This document shows positions 25,688 to 33,582 of a stretch of DNA of 64,000 nt, piece by piece. The translations under genes were made by a program, and so were the position numbers. Numbering within the stretch: the stretch's first letter is position 1; each line of letters begins with the position of its first letter. Source of the stretch: Psychroflexus curvus (GTDB taxonomy: Bacteria; Bacteroidota; Bacteroidia; Flavobacteriales; Flavobacteriaceae); contig NZ_JAIQZF010000007.1 in NCBI RefSeq assembly GCF_020164585.1, positions 1-64,000 of the forward strand, given 5' to 3'. The notes under the pieces were generated by a model that did no database searches, was not told the origin of the DNA, and was given only the letters and a program-made list of their open reading frames with translations.

Positions 25688-27010
25688 ATGAATATAACGA
25701 GAGAAGACAAAGATCAACTGAATTCTGTAGTCAAAATCAATATTGAAAAAAACGACTATAGTCCAAAAGTAGAAAAAATACTTAAAGACTATCGCCGTAC
25801 TGCAAACATCCCGGGCTTTAGAAAAGGCATGGTTCCTATGGGAATGATTAAAAAGCAGTATGGACAAGCCGTTTTGGTAGATGAGGTTAATAAATTGCTG
25901 CAAGATTCATTGAACTCTTATATCACAGAAGAGAAAATTGATATCTTAGGAAACCCACTTCCGATGCCACAAGACGACCTTAACTGGGAATCCGATGAGT
26001 ATACCTTTGAATTTGAATTAGGACTTGCTCCGAAATTTGACGTCACTCTAGAGGGCGAAGGACCTGTTACCTATTACAATATTTCTGCAGATGAGGAAAT
26101 GATCGATAACCAAATCAAAACCATTCAGCGTCAGTATGGAAAACTAGTGACTCAGGAAGAAGTCAAAGACGGCTTTACGGTTGTTGGTACATTTCACAAC
26201 GAAGAGGAAGGCATCGAAAATGAAGCTACGTTTAAAGTAGATGATATCGATGGCAAAACCAATAAAAAAGAATTGTTAGGTGCTAAAGTTGGCGATCAGG
26301 TTATTTTAAAGTCTAATAAGCTCTTTAAGGACGATGACACTTTAGCCAGACATCTTGGACTTGAAAAAGAGAAAGCTGAAAATCTAAAAGTAGAGTTGAC
26401 CTTTACAATCAAGGAAATCAACGAACAAATCCTGGCTGAACTTAACCAGGAATTATTCGACAAGGCTTTTGGTGAAGGTGAAGTGACTTCTGAAAAAGAA
26501 GCGAAAGAGAAAATCGCAGAGCAGTCTAAAGAAACGTTTAAGCAACAGGGTGATCAGCAGTTTTTCAATGATGTCACAGAGCATTTGATTGAAAAAGCGG
26601 ATATGGAACTGCCTTCAGAATTTCTTCAGAAGTGGTTGCAAACTCAAGGTGAAAAGCAATTGACTACAGAGGAAGCCAAAGAAGAGTACGAAAAGAGCGA
26701 AAAAGGCATAAAATATCAATTGATTGAAGCTCAAATAGCCAAAAACAACGACATTAAAATTGAAGTTGAAGACATTAAAAAAGTAGCTAAAGAGAAAATC
26801 AAAATGCAGATGCAGCAGTTTGGTCAAATGGATTTTCCGGAAGACCAAATGGACGGCATTATTCAGAATTTAATGTCCAACGAAGAACAGGTGAAACAAT
26901 TTTCTGAAGAGGTGATGGTTCAAAAATTACTTCAGTTGTATAAGGACAAAATGGAAGTTGAAGAGAAAGATATCACTTACAAAGAGTTCGTCGACAAGAT
27001 TTATAAATAA
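25688..27010 (+). CDS. tig: Trigger factor, 440 aa
   Basis: A ribosome-bound chaperone for nascent proteins. The N-terminal ribosome-docking signature is intact as IPGFRKGMVP (about residues 41-50). A middle PPIase-type domain follows (about 150-245; DGFTVVGTFHNEEEG, with few canonical catalytic residues, as usual in this phylum), then a long helical C-terminal domain very rich in E, K and Q. It has its own promoter at 25630-25660. A long hairpin (27035-27095) separates it from clpP. The order tig-clpP-clpX is widely conserved and joins folding with proteolysis. Confidence 0.95.
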   Translation: MNITREDKDQLNSVVKINIEKNDYSPKVEKILKDYRRTANIPGFRKGMVPMGMIKKQYGQAVLVDEVNKLLQDSLNSYITEEKIDILGNPLPMPQDDLNWESDEYTFEFELGLAPKFDVTLEGEGPVTYYNISADEEMIDNQIKTIQRQYGKLVTQEEVKDGFTVVGTFHNEEEGIENEATFKVDDIDGKTNKKELLGAKVGDQVILKSNKLFKDDDTLARHLGLEKEKAENLKVELTFTIKEINEQILAELNQELFDKAFGEGEVTSEKEAKEKIAEQSKETFKQQGDQQFFNDVTEHLIEKADMELPSEFLQKWLQTQGEKQLTTEEAKEEYEKSEKGIKYQLIEAQIAKNNDIKIEVEDIKKVAKEKIKMQMQQFGQMDFPEDQMDGIIQNLMSNEEQVKQFSEEVMVQKLLQLYKDKMEVEEKDITYKEFVDKIYK

Positions 27011-27034
27011 GTCGATATAAGATTAAGGTAATTG

Positions 27035-27095
27035 ATATAGCTTGAAGTTAACATTTAGTAAAAGAAGGTCGCTAAAGTTTAGCTTCAAGCTATAT
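27035..27095 (+). terminator. Long hairpin between tig and clpP
   Basis: A 13-bp perfect stem (ATATAGCTTGAAG 27035-27047, CTTCAAGCTATAT 27083-27095) continues inward with TTTAG (27054-27058) pairing to CTAAA (27072-27076). The tail TTCGTTTTAA is only weakly U-rich. It may be a leaky terminator after tig or a structured leader for clpP, whose start is 22 bp downstream. Confidence 0.6.
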
Positions 27096-27117
27096 TCGTT
27101 TTAAAAAAGAGGATACT

Positions 27118-27792
27118 ATGAATATGGATAAAGAATTTAAAAAGTTTGCCACCAAAGATCACGGTGTCAGTGCCAATTATTACGATAAAGTCATAACCAG
27201 CATGATTCCTACGGCAATGACTCCCAATATTATTGAGGAGCGCCAGATGAACGCTGTGGCTATGGATGTGTTTTCCAGACTGATGATGGATAGAATCATT
27301 TTTCTAGGGACGCCTATCAACGACCAGGTGGCCAATATCATTCAGGCACAATTGCTGTTTTTAGAAAGTACAGACTCTTCCAAGGATATTCAGATTTATA
27401 TTAACTCACCAGGAGGAAGTGTTTACGCTGGTTTGGGCATTTACGATACCATGCAATTTATCAAGCCCGATGTAGCAACGATCAATACGGGGATTGCCGC
27501 TTCTATGGGAGCTGTGCTGCTATGTGCAGGAACCGCAGGGAAACGCAGTGGTTTACCACACTCCAGAGTGATGATTCACCAGCCTATGGGCGGAGCACAG
27601 GGACAGGCAGATGATATTGAAATTACTGCAAAGCAGATTGTTCTTTTGAAAGAAGAATTATATAAAATCATTTCCAAACATTCTGGAAAATCTTATGATA
27701 CCGTTTATGAAGACGGTGACAGAGATTTCTGGCTGAAATCAGAAGCTGCCAAAGAATACGGAATGATAGATGAAATATTGACAAGAGAGTAA
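27118..27792 (+). CDS. clpP: ATP-dependent Clp protease proteolytic subunit, 224 aa
   Basis: ClpP forms the barrel-shaped serine protease chamber fed by ClpX. The catalytic triad is readable: Ser129 in GIAASMGAVLL, His154 in VMIHQPMGGAQGQ, and Asp203 in DRDFWLKSEAAKEYG. The family motif YINSPGGSVYAGLGIYDTM is intact. An N-terminal extension of about 25 residues compared with the E. coli mature form is normal for flavobacteria and may contain a propeptide. clpX begins 3 bp after the stop codon, so both subunits are co-translated from one message. Confidence 0.96.
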   Translation: MNMDKEFKKFATKDHGVSANYYDKVITSMIPTAMTPNIIEERQMNAVAMDVFSRLMMDRIIFLGTPINDQVANIIQAQLLFLESTDSSKDIQIYINSPGGSVYAGLGIYDTMQFIKPDVATINTGIAASMGAVLLCAGTAGKRSGLPHSRVMIHQPMGGAQGQADDIEITAKQIVLLKEELYKIISKHSGKSYDTVYEDGDRDFWLKSEAAKEYGMIDEILTRE

Positions 27793-27795
27793 ATT

Positions 27796-29028
27796 ATGGC
27801 AAAAGAAGAGTTAGAATGTTCGTTTTGCGGACGTAAAAAAGCTGAAACCAATCTGCTTATCGCAGGATTGGATTCTCATATTTGCGACCGGTGTATAGAA
27901 CAGGCTCACGGAATTGTTCTGGAAGAATCCAAACAAGATAGTACCGAAGAGCTGACTTCAGAATTGAAGTTGAGAAAGCCTAAGGCTATTAAAGATTTTT
28001 TGGATGAATATGTTATTGGACAAGACCAAACCAAAAAAGTAATGTCCGTAGCTGTTTATAATCACTATAAGCGGTTACTACAGCCAAAATCCAACGATGA
28101 TATTGAAATTCAAAAAAGTAATATCATCATGGCAGGACAAACTGGTACAGGTAAAACCTTAGTGGCCAAAACCATTGCCAAAATGTTGAATGTACCTTTA
28201 GCCATTGTAGATGCTACAGTTTTGACGGAAGCTGGTTATGTAGGTGAAGATGTGGAAACTATTTTAACCAAACTTCTTGCTGCAGCAGATTACAATGTAG
28301 AGAAAGCTGAACACGGCATTGTCTTCATCGATGAGATTGATAAAATCGCCAGAAAAAGCGATAACCCGTCCATCACCAGAGATGTAAGTGGAGAAGGCGT
28401 GCAGCAGGCTTTGCTAAAACTTCTGGAAGGAACCACGGTAAATGTTCCACCTAAAGGGGGAAGAAAGCATCCGGATCAGAAATTTATAGAAGTCAATACA
28501 GAAAATATCTTGTTTATCGCCGGCGGTGCGTTTGATGGTATTGAAAAAAACATCTCCAAACGTCTGAACATGCAGGCGGTAGGTTACGGAGCATCAAAGT
28601 TGGGTGAAAGTGTAGATAAAGAAAATATTCTGCAGTACATCATCCCAAAAGACCTTAAAGATTACGGGCTTATTCCTGAAATTATTGGTCGTTTGCCTGT
28701 GCTTACGTACATGGATCCTTTAGACAAAGAGACCTTAAGATTGATTTTGACGGAACCTAAAAATGCCATCATCAAGCAGTATCAGAAGTTATTTGAAATG
28801 GATAATATCGATTTTAAAATTACTGATGGCGCATTGGATTTCATTGTAGGAAAAGCTTTAGAATATAAACTCGGTGCCAGAGGATTGCGCTCATTATGTG
28901 AAGCCATTCTTACAGATGCGATGTTTGACATGCCGGAAGGTGAAGAGACAGAGTTGAAAGTCACTAAATCTTATGCTGAAAAAGCCTTGGAAAGAACAAG
29001 CCTTAGAAAGTTAAAAGCAGTGAGTTAG
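27796..29028 (+). CDS. clpX: ATP-dependent Clp protease ATP-binding subunit, 410 aa
   Basis: This AAA+ unfoldase recognises substrates and threads them into ClpP. The N-terminal zinc-binding domain has its four cysteines (Cys8, Cys11, Cys30, Cys33). Walker A is GQTGTGKT (114-121) and Walker B VFIDEIDK (176-183). The GYVGEDVE pore-region motif is present at about 147-154, with the sensor region [12 protein letters not shown] and the ClpX-type C-terminal domain after it. Spacing to clpP is 3 bp. A nested hairpin terminator (29053-29144) follows. Confidence 0.97.
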   Translation: MAKEELECSFCGRKKAETNLLIAGLDSHICDRCIEQAHGIVLEESKQDSTEELTSELKLRKPKAIKDFLDEYVIGQDQTKKVMSVAVYNHYKRLLQPKSNDDIEIQKSNIIMAGQTGTGKTLVAKTIAKMLNVPLAIVDATVLTEAGYVGEDVETILTKLLAAADYNVEKAEHGIVFIDEIDKIARKSDNPSITRDVSGEGVQQALLKLLEGTTVNVPPKGGRKHPDQKFIEVNTENILFIAGGAFDGIEKNISKRLNMQAVGYGASKLGESVDKENILQYIIPKDLKDYGLIPEIIGRLPVLTYMDPLDKETLRLILTEPKNAIIKQYQKLFEMDNIDFKITDGALDFIVGKALEYKLGARGLRSLCEAILTDAMFDMPEGEETELKVTKSYAEKALERTSLRKLKAVS

Positions 29029-29052
29029 ACAGTAACTTTCCTGAAAATATAG

Positions 29053-29144
29053 GAAGCTGTCTCCAAACATCTAAATTGTCACCTTGTCCCGAAGCCTCGG
29101 GACTGAAAGACAAAAGGATAAGTTTGGAGACAGCTTCTTTTTTT
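29053..29144 (+). terminator. Terminator after clpX with nested hairpins
   Basis: A 16-bp perfect outer stem (GAAGCTGTCTCCAAAC 29053-29068, GTTTGGAGACAGCTTC 29122-29137) is followed by a T run. Inside lies another hairpin with GTCCCGA/TCGGGAC arms flanked by TTGTC/GACAA. The unusual size suggests either a very strong terminator or an inserted repeat. Confidence 0.75.
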
Positions 29145-29190
29145 ATGGAATAAATTTCTATTTTTAAAGTCTAACTTAAAGCTAGATCCC

Positions 29191-30537
29191 ATGAAACGTT
29201 TATTCCAAATCATTTTATTACTCTTATCGGTTTCTACATTTGCCCAGGATCTTGCGGTTCTGTCTCAGAAAAAGCAATCGGAAGTGATTGACCAGTGGCT
29301 TGGAGAACGTTTAGAAACGGTTCTGCCAGAACTGATGGACCGGACCGGAATCGATATGTGGCTGGTGATTTCCAGAGAATATAATGAAGATCCGATTACC
29401 AAAACTTTGTTACCGAGCACCTGGCTGGCAGCAAGACGCAGAACAATACTGTTGATGTACAAAGCCGGTCCACAAGCTCAGGTAGAAAAACTTGCTGTGG
29501 CCAGGTATGATGTTGGTACAAAGTTCAAAAAAGCCTGGAACCCCGAAGAGCAACCCAACCAGTGGAAGCGTCTCGTAGAATTGATCAAAGAGCGAAACCC
29601 CGAAAATATCGGCATTAATTTGTCTAAAGATTTTGGTCACGCCGATGGACTCAATCATACAGAATACGAGTTGCTTCTAGACAATTTACCAGCCTCATTT
29701 CAAAAGAAACTGACCTCTGCAGAAGACCTGGCTGTGGGCTGGTTAGAAACGAGAACTGCTTCAGAAATGGCAACTTACAAACATATTCAAAGCATTGCTC
29801 ATGATATCATTCAGGAAGGCTTGTCTGAAGAAGTGATCACTACTGGCGTGACCAGCACGACCGATGTGGTGTGGTGGTACAGAGACAGAATAAAGGAACT
29901 GGGGCTGGAAACCTGGTTTCATCCCACAGTGGACATTCAGAGATCGAGTGCCGAAAGTAAAGAGCATTTGCGAACCTTCGATAACCATCCCAAACCGGAA
30001 ATTATCAGGCCTGGGGATGTGCTACACATCGACTTCGGGATTACCTATTTGAGGTTGAATACAGACACACAGCAACTGGCCTATGTTTTAAAAGCAGATG
30101 AAAAAGAAGTCCCGCAGTATCTGGTAGATGCCTTGAGTGTTGGTAATCGTTTGCAGGATATCCTGACGACCAATTTTAAAACAGGACGAACAGGTAATGA
30201 AATATTGAAAGCTGCCAGAACTCAAATGAAAGCTGAGGGCATTAACGGGACTATCTACACCCATCCTATGGGCTATCATGGTCATGCTGCAGGGCCTACA
30301 ATAGGTATGTGGGATAACCAAGGGAAAGTTCCTGGTTCTGGAGAGTATCAGTTATACACTAACACCGTTTACGCCATCGAACTCAATGCGGAAGTCTATC
30401 TGGAAGAATGGCAAAAGCCAGTGCGAATCATGCTGGAAGAAGGGGCGCATTATGATGGAGATAAGGTGGTGTATTTAAATGGAAGGCAGAAGGAATTTTT
30501 AACTATTCCAAGGCAGAAATCCTACTTAAACGAATAA
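29191..30537 (+). CDS. Secreted M24-family metallopeptidase (Xaa-Pro aminopeptidase-like), 448 aa
   Basis: An exported creatinase-fold peptidase. A signal peptide (MKRLFQIILLLLSVSTFAQ) precedes an N-terminal creatinase domain (about 25-170) and a C-terminal pita-bread domain. Metal ligands are recognisable: an Asp pair with the usual spacing in HIDFGITYLRLNTD, a His in HPMGYHGHAAGP, and Glu residues in YAIELNAEV and IMLEEGAH. Members remove N-terminal residues before proline. Located in the periplasm or outside, it probably helps digest peptides. It stands alone between the clpX terminator and the aromatic operon promoter. Confidence 0.85.
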   Translation: MKRLFQIILLLLSVSTFAQDLAVLSQKKQSEVIDQWLGERLETVLPELMDRTGIDMWLVISREYNEDPITKTLLPSTWLAARRRTILLMYKAGPQAQVEKLAVARYDVGTKFKKAWNPEEQPNQWKRLVELIKERNPENIGINLSKDFGHADGLNHTEYELLLDNLPASFQKKLTSAEDLAVGWLETRTASEMATYKHIQSIAHDIIQEGLSEEVITTGVTSTTDVVWWYRDRIKELGLETWFHPTVDIQRSSAESKEHLRTFDNHPKPEIIRPGDVLHIDFGITYLRLNTDTQQLAYVLKADEKEVPQYLVDALSVGNRLQDILTTNFKTGRTGNEILKAARTQMKAEGINGTIYTHPMGYHGHAAGPTIGMWDNQGKVPGSGEYQLYTNTVYAIELNAEVYLEEWQKPVRIMLEEGAHYDGDKVVYLNGRQKEFLTIPRQKSYLNE

Positions 30538-30564
30538 AAAGTTGAATTTTATTTAGGTTTGGGC

Positions 30565-30593
30565 TTGTTTATTCAAAATTAATTTTAATTTAG
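30565..30593 (+). promoter_or_regulatory. Promoter of the aromatic amino acid operon
   Basis: TTG (30565-30567) and TAATTTAG (30586-30593) are separated by 18 nt, matching the Bacteroidota promoter pattern with one mismatch in the -7 element. A start near 30598 would leave only about 15 nt before the leader-peptide ATG. Confidence 0.55.
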
Positions 30594-30611
30594 CACTCTA
30601 TTAGAACAAAA

Positions 30612-30674
30612 ATGACAACACATATTTATTTTTATTTCAACTTTTATTTTGCTGATCCAGCGAAACGAGGTTGA
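30612..30674 (+). CDS. Phe/Tyr-rich attenuator leader peptide, 20 aa
   Basis: A short frame with ATG at 30612 and TGA at 30672-30674 encodes a peptide whose residues 5-13 read IYFYFNFYF, with seven aromatic residues (three Tyr, four Phe) in eight positions from residue 6. It precedes the pheA-aminotransferase-tyrA-DAHP synthase operon and overlaps the 5' arm of an antiterminator. This is the arrangement expected of a ribosome-stalling leader: shortage of charged tRNA-Phe or tRNA-Tyr stalls translation in the run. The composition, position and RNA folding all agree. It is too short for ordinary gene calling. Confidence 0.85.
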   Translation: MTTHIYFYFNFYFADPAKRG

Positions 30675-30729
30675 TATGAAATAAATTCATCATCAAAATA
30701 TATAAGCCTCGTTTTTACGAGGCTTTTTT
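30663..30729 (+). promoter_or_regulatory. Transcription attenuator (antiterminator/terminator switch)
   Basis: Terminator: AAGCCTCG (30704-30711) pairs with CGAGGCTT (30718-30725) over a 6-nt loop, with T run 30724-30729. Antiterminator: AAACGAGG (30663-30670), lying in the last leader codons, pairs perfectly with CCTCGTTT (30707-30714) and would disrupt the terminator's 5' arm. A ribosome at the leader stop (30672-30674) covers 30663-30670 and lets the terminator form. A ribosome stalled in the aromatic codons (30627-30650) leaves it free to form the antiterminator. pheA starts 6 bp after the T run. Confidence 0.82.
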
Positions 30730-30734
30730 AGTTT

Positions 30735-31559
30735 ATGAGAAAAAAGATAGCCATACAGGGAATTAAAGGATCCAACCATTACAAGGCTCTAACTGAGCTT
30801 TTTAATGAAGCTGAAGTAGAGGCTTTGGAATGCAATACATTTCAGGAGCTTGTCAATGCCGTTGTGACAGGAAAGTGTGAAAAAGCGGTGATGGCGATAG
30901 AAAACTCTATTGCGGGAAGTATTCTTCCCAACTACCGGCTTATTTTAGACCATCACCTGCAGATTACAGCAGAACATTACCTCAACATCAGCCATAATTT
31001 GGTGGCACTGCCAGGTCAGGGTTTAGCTGATTTGGTTCAGGTGAAATCTCATCAGATGGCACTTCATCAATGCAGTAACTTCTTCAGCAATCATCTTCAT
31101 ATCAATCTGATTGAAGATGTGGATACCGCTCTGCCGGCAAAAATTATTGCCGGACATCAGTTGATGGGTGTTGGTGCTTTGGTACCTAAAGGCTCTGCAG
31201 AACTTTTTCAGCTGGCAACACTAGCAGAAGATGTTCAGAACAACAGCTTAAACGAAACCCGTTTTGTAGTGGTACAAAAGCAAGCCAATGCAAGCTTGGA
31301 AGTGAATAAGGCAACTATTCAATTTGAAATGGCTCACGAATCCGGTAGTCTGGCTAAAGTTTTAAATACCATGTCAGCACATCATTTGAACTTGTCAAAA
31401 ATCCAAAGCATTCCCATTCCCTACGATATCTGGAGGTATGCGTTTATTGTGGATGTGAGTTTTTCAAAGGCAATTCAGTTTCAAAACGCCTTTTCAGAAC
31501 TATCTAAAATCAGTATCAATCCGACCTGTGTAGGTCAATACAAAAGTGGAAAATCATGA
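30735..31559 (+). CDS. pheA: Prephenate dehydratase, 274 aa
   Basis: The enzyme converts prephenate to phenylpyruvate, the step committed to phenylalanine. The N terminus (KIAIQGIKGSNHYKA) and the catalytic TRF motif (NETRFVVV, about residues 174-181) are present. A C-terminal ACT domain (about 193-270; HESGSLAKVLNTM, then LSKIQSIPIP) would bind phenylalanine for feedback inhibition. It is monofunctional: chorismate mutase is on the fourth gene of the operon instead. It is the first structural gene after the Phe/Tyr attenuator, and its stop overlaps the next start (ATGA). Confidence 0.93.
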   Translation: MRKKIAIQGIKGSNHYKALTELFNEAEVEALECNTFQELVNAVVTGKCEKAVMAIENSIAGSILPNYRLILDHHLQITAEHYLNISHNLVALPGQGLADLVQVKSHQMALHQCSNFFSNHLHINLIEDVDTALPAKIIAGHQLMGVGALVPKGSAELFQLATLAEDVQNNSLNETRFVVVQKQANASLEVNKATIQFEMAHESGSLAKVLNTMSAHHLNLSKIQSIPIPYDIWRYAFIVDVSFSKAIQFQNAFSELSKISINPTCVGQYKSGKS

Positions 31560-32716
31560 TTTCAGTATCCAACCGACTTCAGGAAACCAAAGAATACTAC
31601 TTCAGTAAAAAATTGAGGGAAGTAGCTCAGCTCAAAAAGCAGGGCAAACCCATCATCAATTTAGGGATTGGAAGCCCGGATCTGGCTCCCCCCCAGGAAG
31701 TAGTAGAAGAATTGATGAAAGCGACACAGGCGCCAGGCGCTTACCAATACCAGGCCTACAAAGGACTCGATGAGTTGCGGGAAGCCATGTGCAATTTTTA
31801 TCAAACCCATTATAAAGTCGATGTGAATCAAGCTGAGCAGGTTTTACCACTGATGGGTTCCAAAGAAGGTATTGCGCTCATTTCTATGGCCTTTTTGAAT
31901 GAAGGTGATGAGGTCCTGGTGCCCAATCCTGGATATCCCACCTATCAGGCTGCCACCAAACTTTTGAATGCAAAGTTGATTTCTTATGACCTGACAGAAG
32001 AAAACACCTGGCATCCGGAGGTGGAGGCCCTTCAGAAACTGGATTTATCCCGAGTTAAACTGATGTGGATCAATTATCCCAACATGCCCACCGGCGAAAC
32101 AGCCGATAAGGAAAAACTTCAGGAGTTGATCCGCTTTGCCAAAGCCAATTCTATTCTTTTGGTAAATGATAATCCTTACAGCATGGTGCTTACCGATGAG
32201 AAATTTTCCATTTTTCAACTGGAAGGCGCTCACGAAGTTTGTTTAGAATTGAATTCTCTGAGTAAGTCCTTCAATCTGGCCGGTTTCAGAGTCGGGTTTT
32301 TGGTAGGTAATTCTGATTTTATATCAGCTGTTTTAAAAGTGAAGAGCAATATGGATAGCGGCATGTTTTTCCCCATTCAAAAAGCAGCCACTAAAGCTTT
32401 AAACCTGGATATAAGCTGGTTTGCCAGGCAAAATGACATCTACAAAAACCGAAGAGCACTCATCTGGGATATATGCGACTCTTTAGATCTGACCGTTAAT
32501 AAAAATGCCGTAGGACTTTTTGTTTGGGCAAAAATCAACGCTTCACTTTCTGCTGAAGAACTTGCAGATGAATTGTTGTATGATAAAAATATTTTTGTGA
32601 CACCCGGAACTGTATTTGGGGATAACGGAGGGAATTACGTTCGTTTTTCGCTTTGCGTGTCTGAGGATGAACTGGAAGTATGTAAAAAACGAATTTTAAA
32701 ACCCAAAGCCGTATGA
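31556..32716 (+). CDS. PLP-dependent class I/II aminotransferase, 386 aa
   Basis: A fold-type I aminotransferase. The substrate-binding segment is LGIGSPDLAPP, the PLP-phosphate and ring contacts lie around NYPNMPTGE and VNDNPYSM, and the Schiff-base lysine is in LNSLSKSFNLAGFRVGF. Its place between pheA and tyrA, with 4-bp ATGA overlaps on both sides, indicates that it transaminates phenylpyruvate and 4-hydroxyphenylpyruvate to phenylalanine and tyrosine. The closest-looking family also includes LL-diaminopimelate aminotransferases, so substrate assignment rests on context. Confidence 0.88.
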   Translation: MISVSNRLQETKEYYFSKKLREVAQLKKQGKPIINLGIGSPDLAPPQEVVEELMKATQAPGAYQYQAYKGLDELREAMCNFYQTHYKVDVNQAEQVLPLMGSKEGIALISMAFLNEGDEVLVPNPGYPTYQAATKLLNAKLISYDLTEENTWHPEVEALQKLDLSRVKLMWINYPNMPTGETADKEKLQELIRFAKANSILLVNDNPYSMVLTDEKFSIFQLEGAHEVCLELNSLSKSFNLAGFRVGFLVGNSDFISAVLKVKSNMDSGMFFPIQKAATKALNLDISWFARQNDIYKNRRALIWDICDSLDLTVNKNAVGLFVWAKINASLSAEELADELLYDKNIFVTPGTVFGDNGGNYVRFSLCVSEDELEVCKKRILKPKAV

Positions 32717-33582
32717 ATATAGCATGTATAGGCCTGGGATTGATCGGAGGCTCTTTTGCCTTGTCCATAAAAAAGAATTTTCCCGAAATAAAGCGGTTTG
32801 GGATGGATAAAAATCCGGAACATCTGGAGAAAGCTCTGGAATTGAACATCATAGATGAAGCTCTGGAGGAAACCGATTTGCCTAGGATGGATGTGGTGGT
32901 CGTGAGTATCCCTGTTGATAAAGCAAATGCAGTGATTCAAGCCGTGTTGGATAAAGTACATTCCAAGGCTCTAGTGATGGATATGGGTTCGACAAAAGGG
33001 GAATTATGCCAATCGATTTCTGACCACCCAAAACGCCATCAATTTTTGGCAGCGCATCCTATTGCAGGAACCGAGTTTTCTGGTCCTGAAGCTGCTTTCA
33101 GTTTACTCTTTGAAAACAAAACTATGATTTTCTGTGATGTGGACGCTACCCAGACCGATCGTGTTGAACTGGCTAAAAGTCTGATTGCCCCTTTAGATAT
33201 GAGCCTAAAATATATGGGGGCCAAAGAGCATGATAAGCATCTGGCTTATGTGTCTCACCTGTCGCACATCAGCTCTTTTATGCTCGGTAAAACGATCTTG
33301 CAAGTTGAACAAAACGATAAGACGATTTTTGATTTGGCGGGCAGTGGATTTGCTTCCACAGTGAGGTTAGCCAAATCCAACCCTGTGACCTGGACAGCGA
33401 TATTTAAAGAAAATCAAAGTGAAGTACTTCAGGCTTTAGAGGGATATATTCAGAATCTAAAAACATTTCAAAAGCAATTAGAAACTCAAAATTATACTGA
33501 GATAGAACAACAGTTGGTCAATGCCAATGAGCTTAAACCTATTTTAAACGGAATACTAAAAAAAGAGAAAAATGGAAATTAA
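32713..33582 (+). CDS. tyrA: Prephenate dehydrogenase, 289 aa
   Basis: This NAD(P)-dependent oxidative decarboxylase turns prephenate into 4-hydroxyphenylpyruvate for tyrosine. The N-terminal Rossmann motif is IGLGLIGGSFA. The catalytic and binding region includes DMGSTKGELC, AHPIAGTEFSGPEAA and YVSHLSHISSFML. No ACT domain follows, so feedback control is not obvious. It overlaps the aminotransferase gene by 4 bp and the DAHP synthase gene by 11 bp, so all four enzymes are translated from one message under the attenuator. Confidence 0.93.
   Translation: MNIACIGLGLIGGSFALSIKKNFPEIKRFGMDKNPEHLEKALELNIIDEALEETDLPRMDVVVVSIPVDKANAVIQAVLDKVHSKALVMDMGSTKGELCQSISDHPKRHQFLAAHPIAGTEFSGPEAAFSLLFENKTMIFCDVDATQTDRVELAKSLIAPLDMSLKYMGAKEHDKHLAYVSHLSHISSFMLGKTILQVEQNDKTIFDLAGSGFASTVRLAKSNPVTWTAIFKENQSEVLQALEGYIQNLKTFQKQLETQNYTEIEQQLVNANELKPILNGILKKEKNGN

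Noticed and set aside
30604-30734. T-box or metabolite riboswitch upstream of pheA
   Set aside because: No T-box sequence or conserved aptamer was seen; the aromatic-codon leader peptide and alternate pairings explain the region better.
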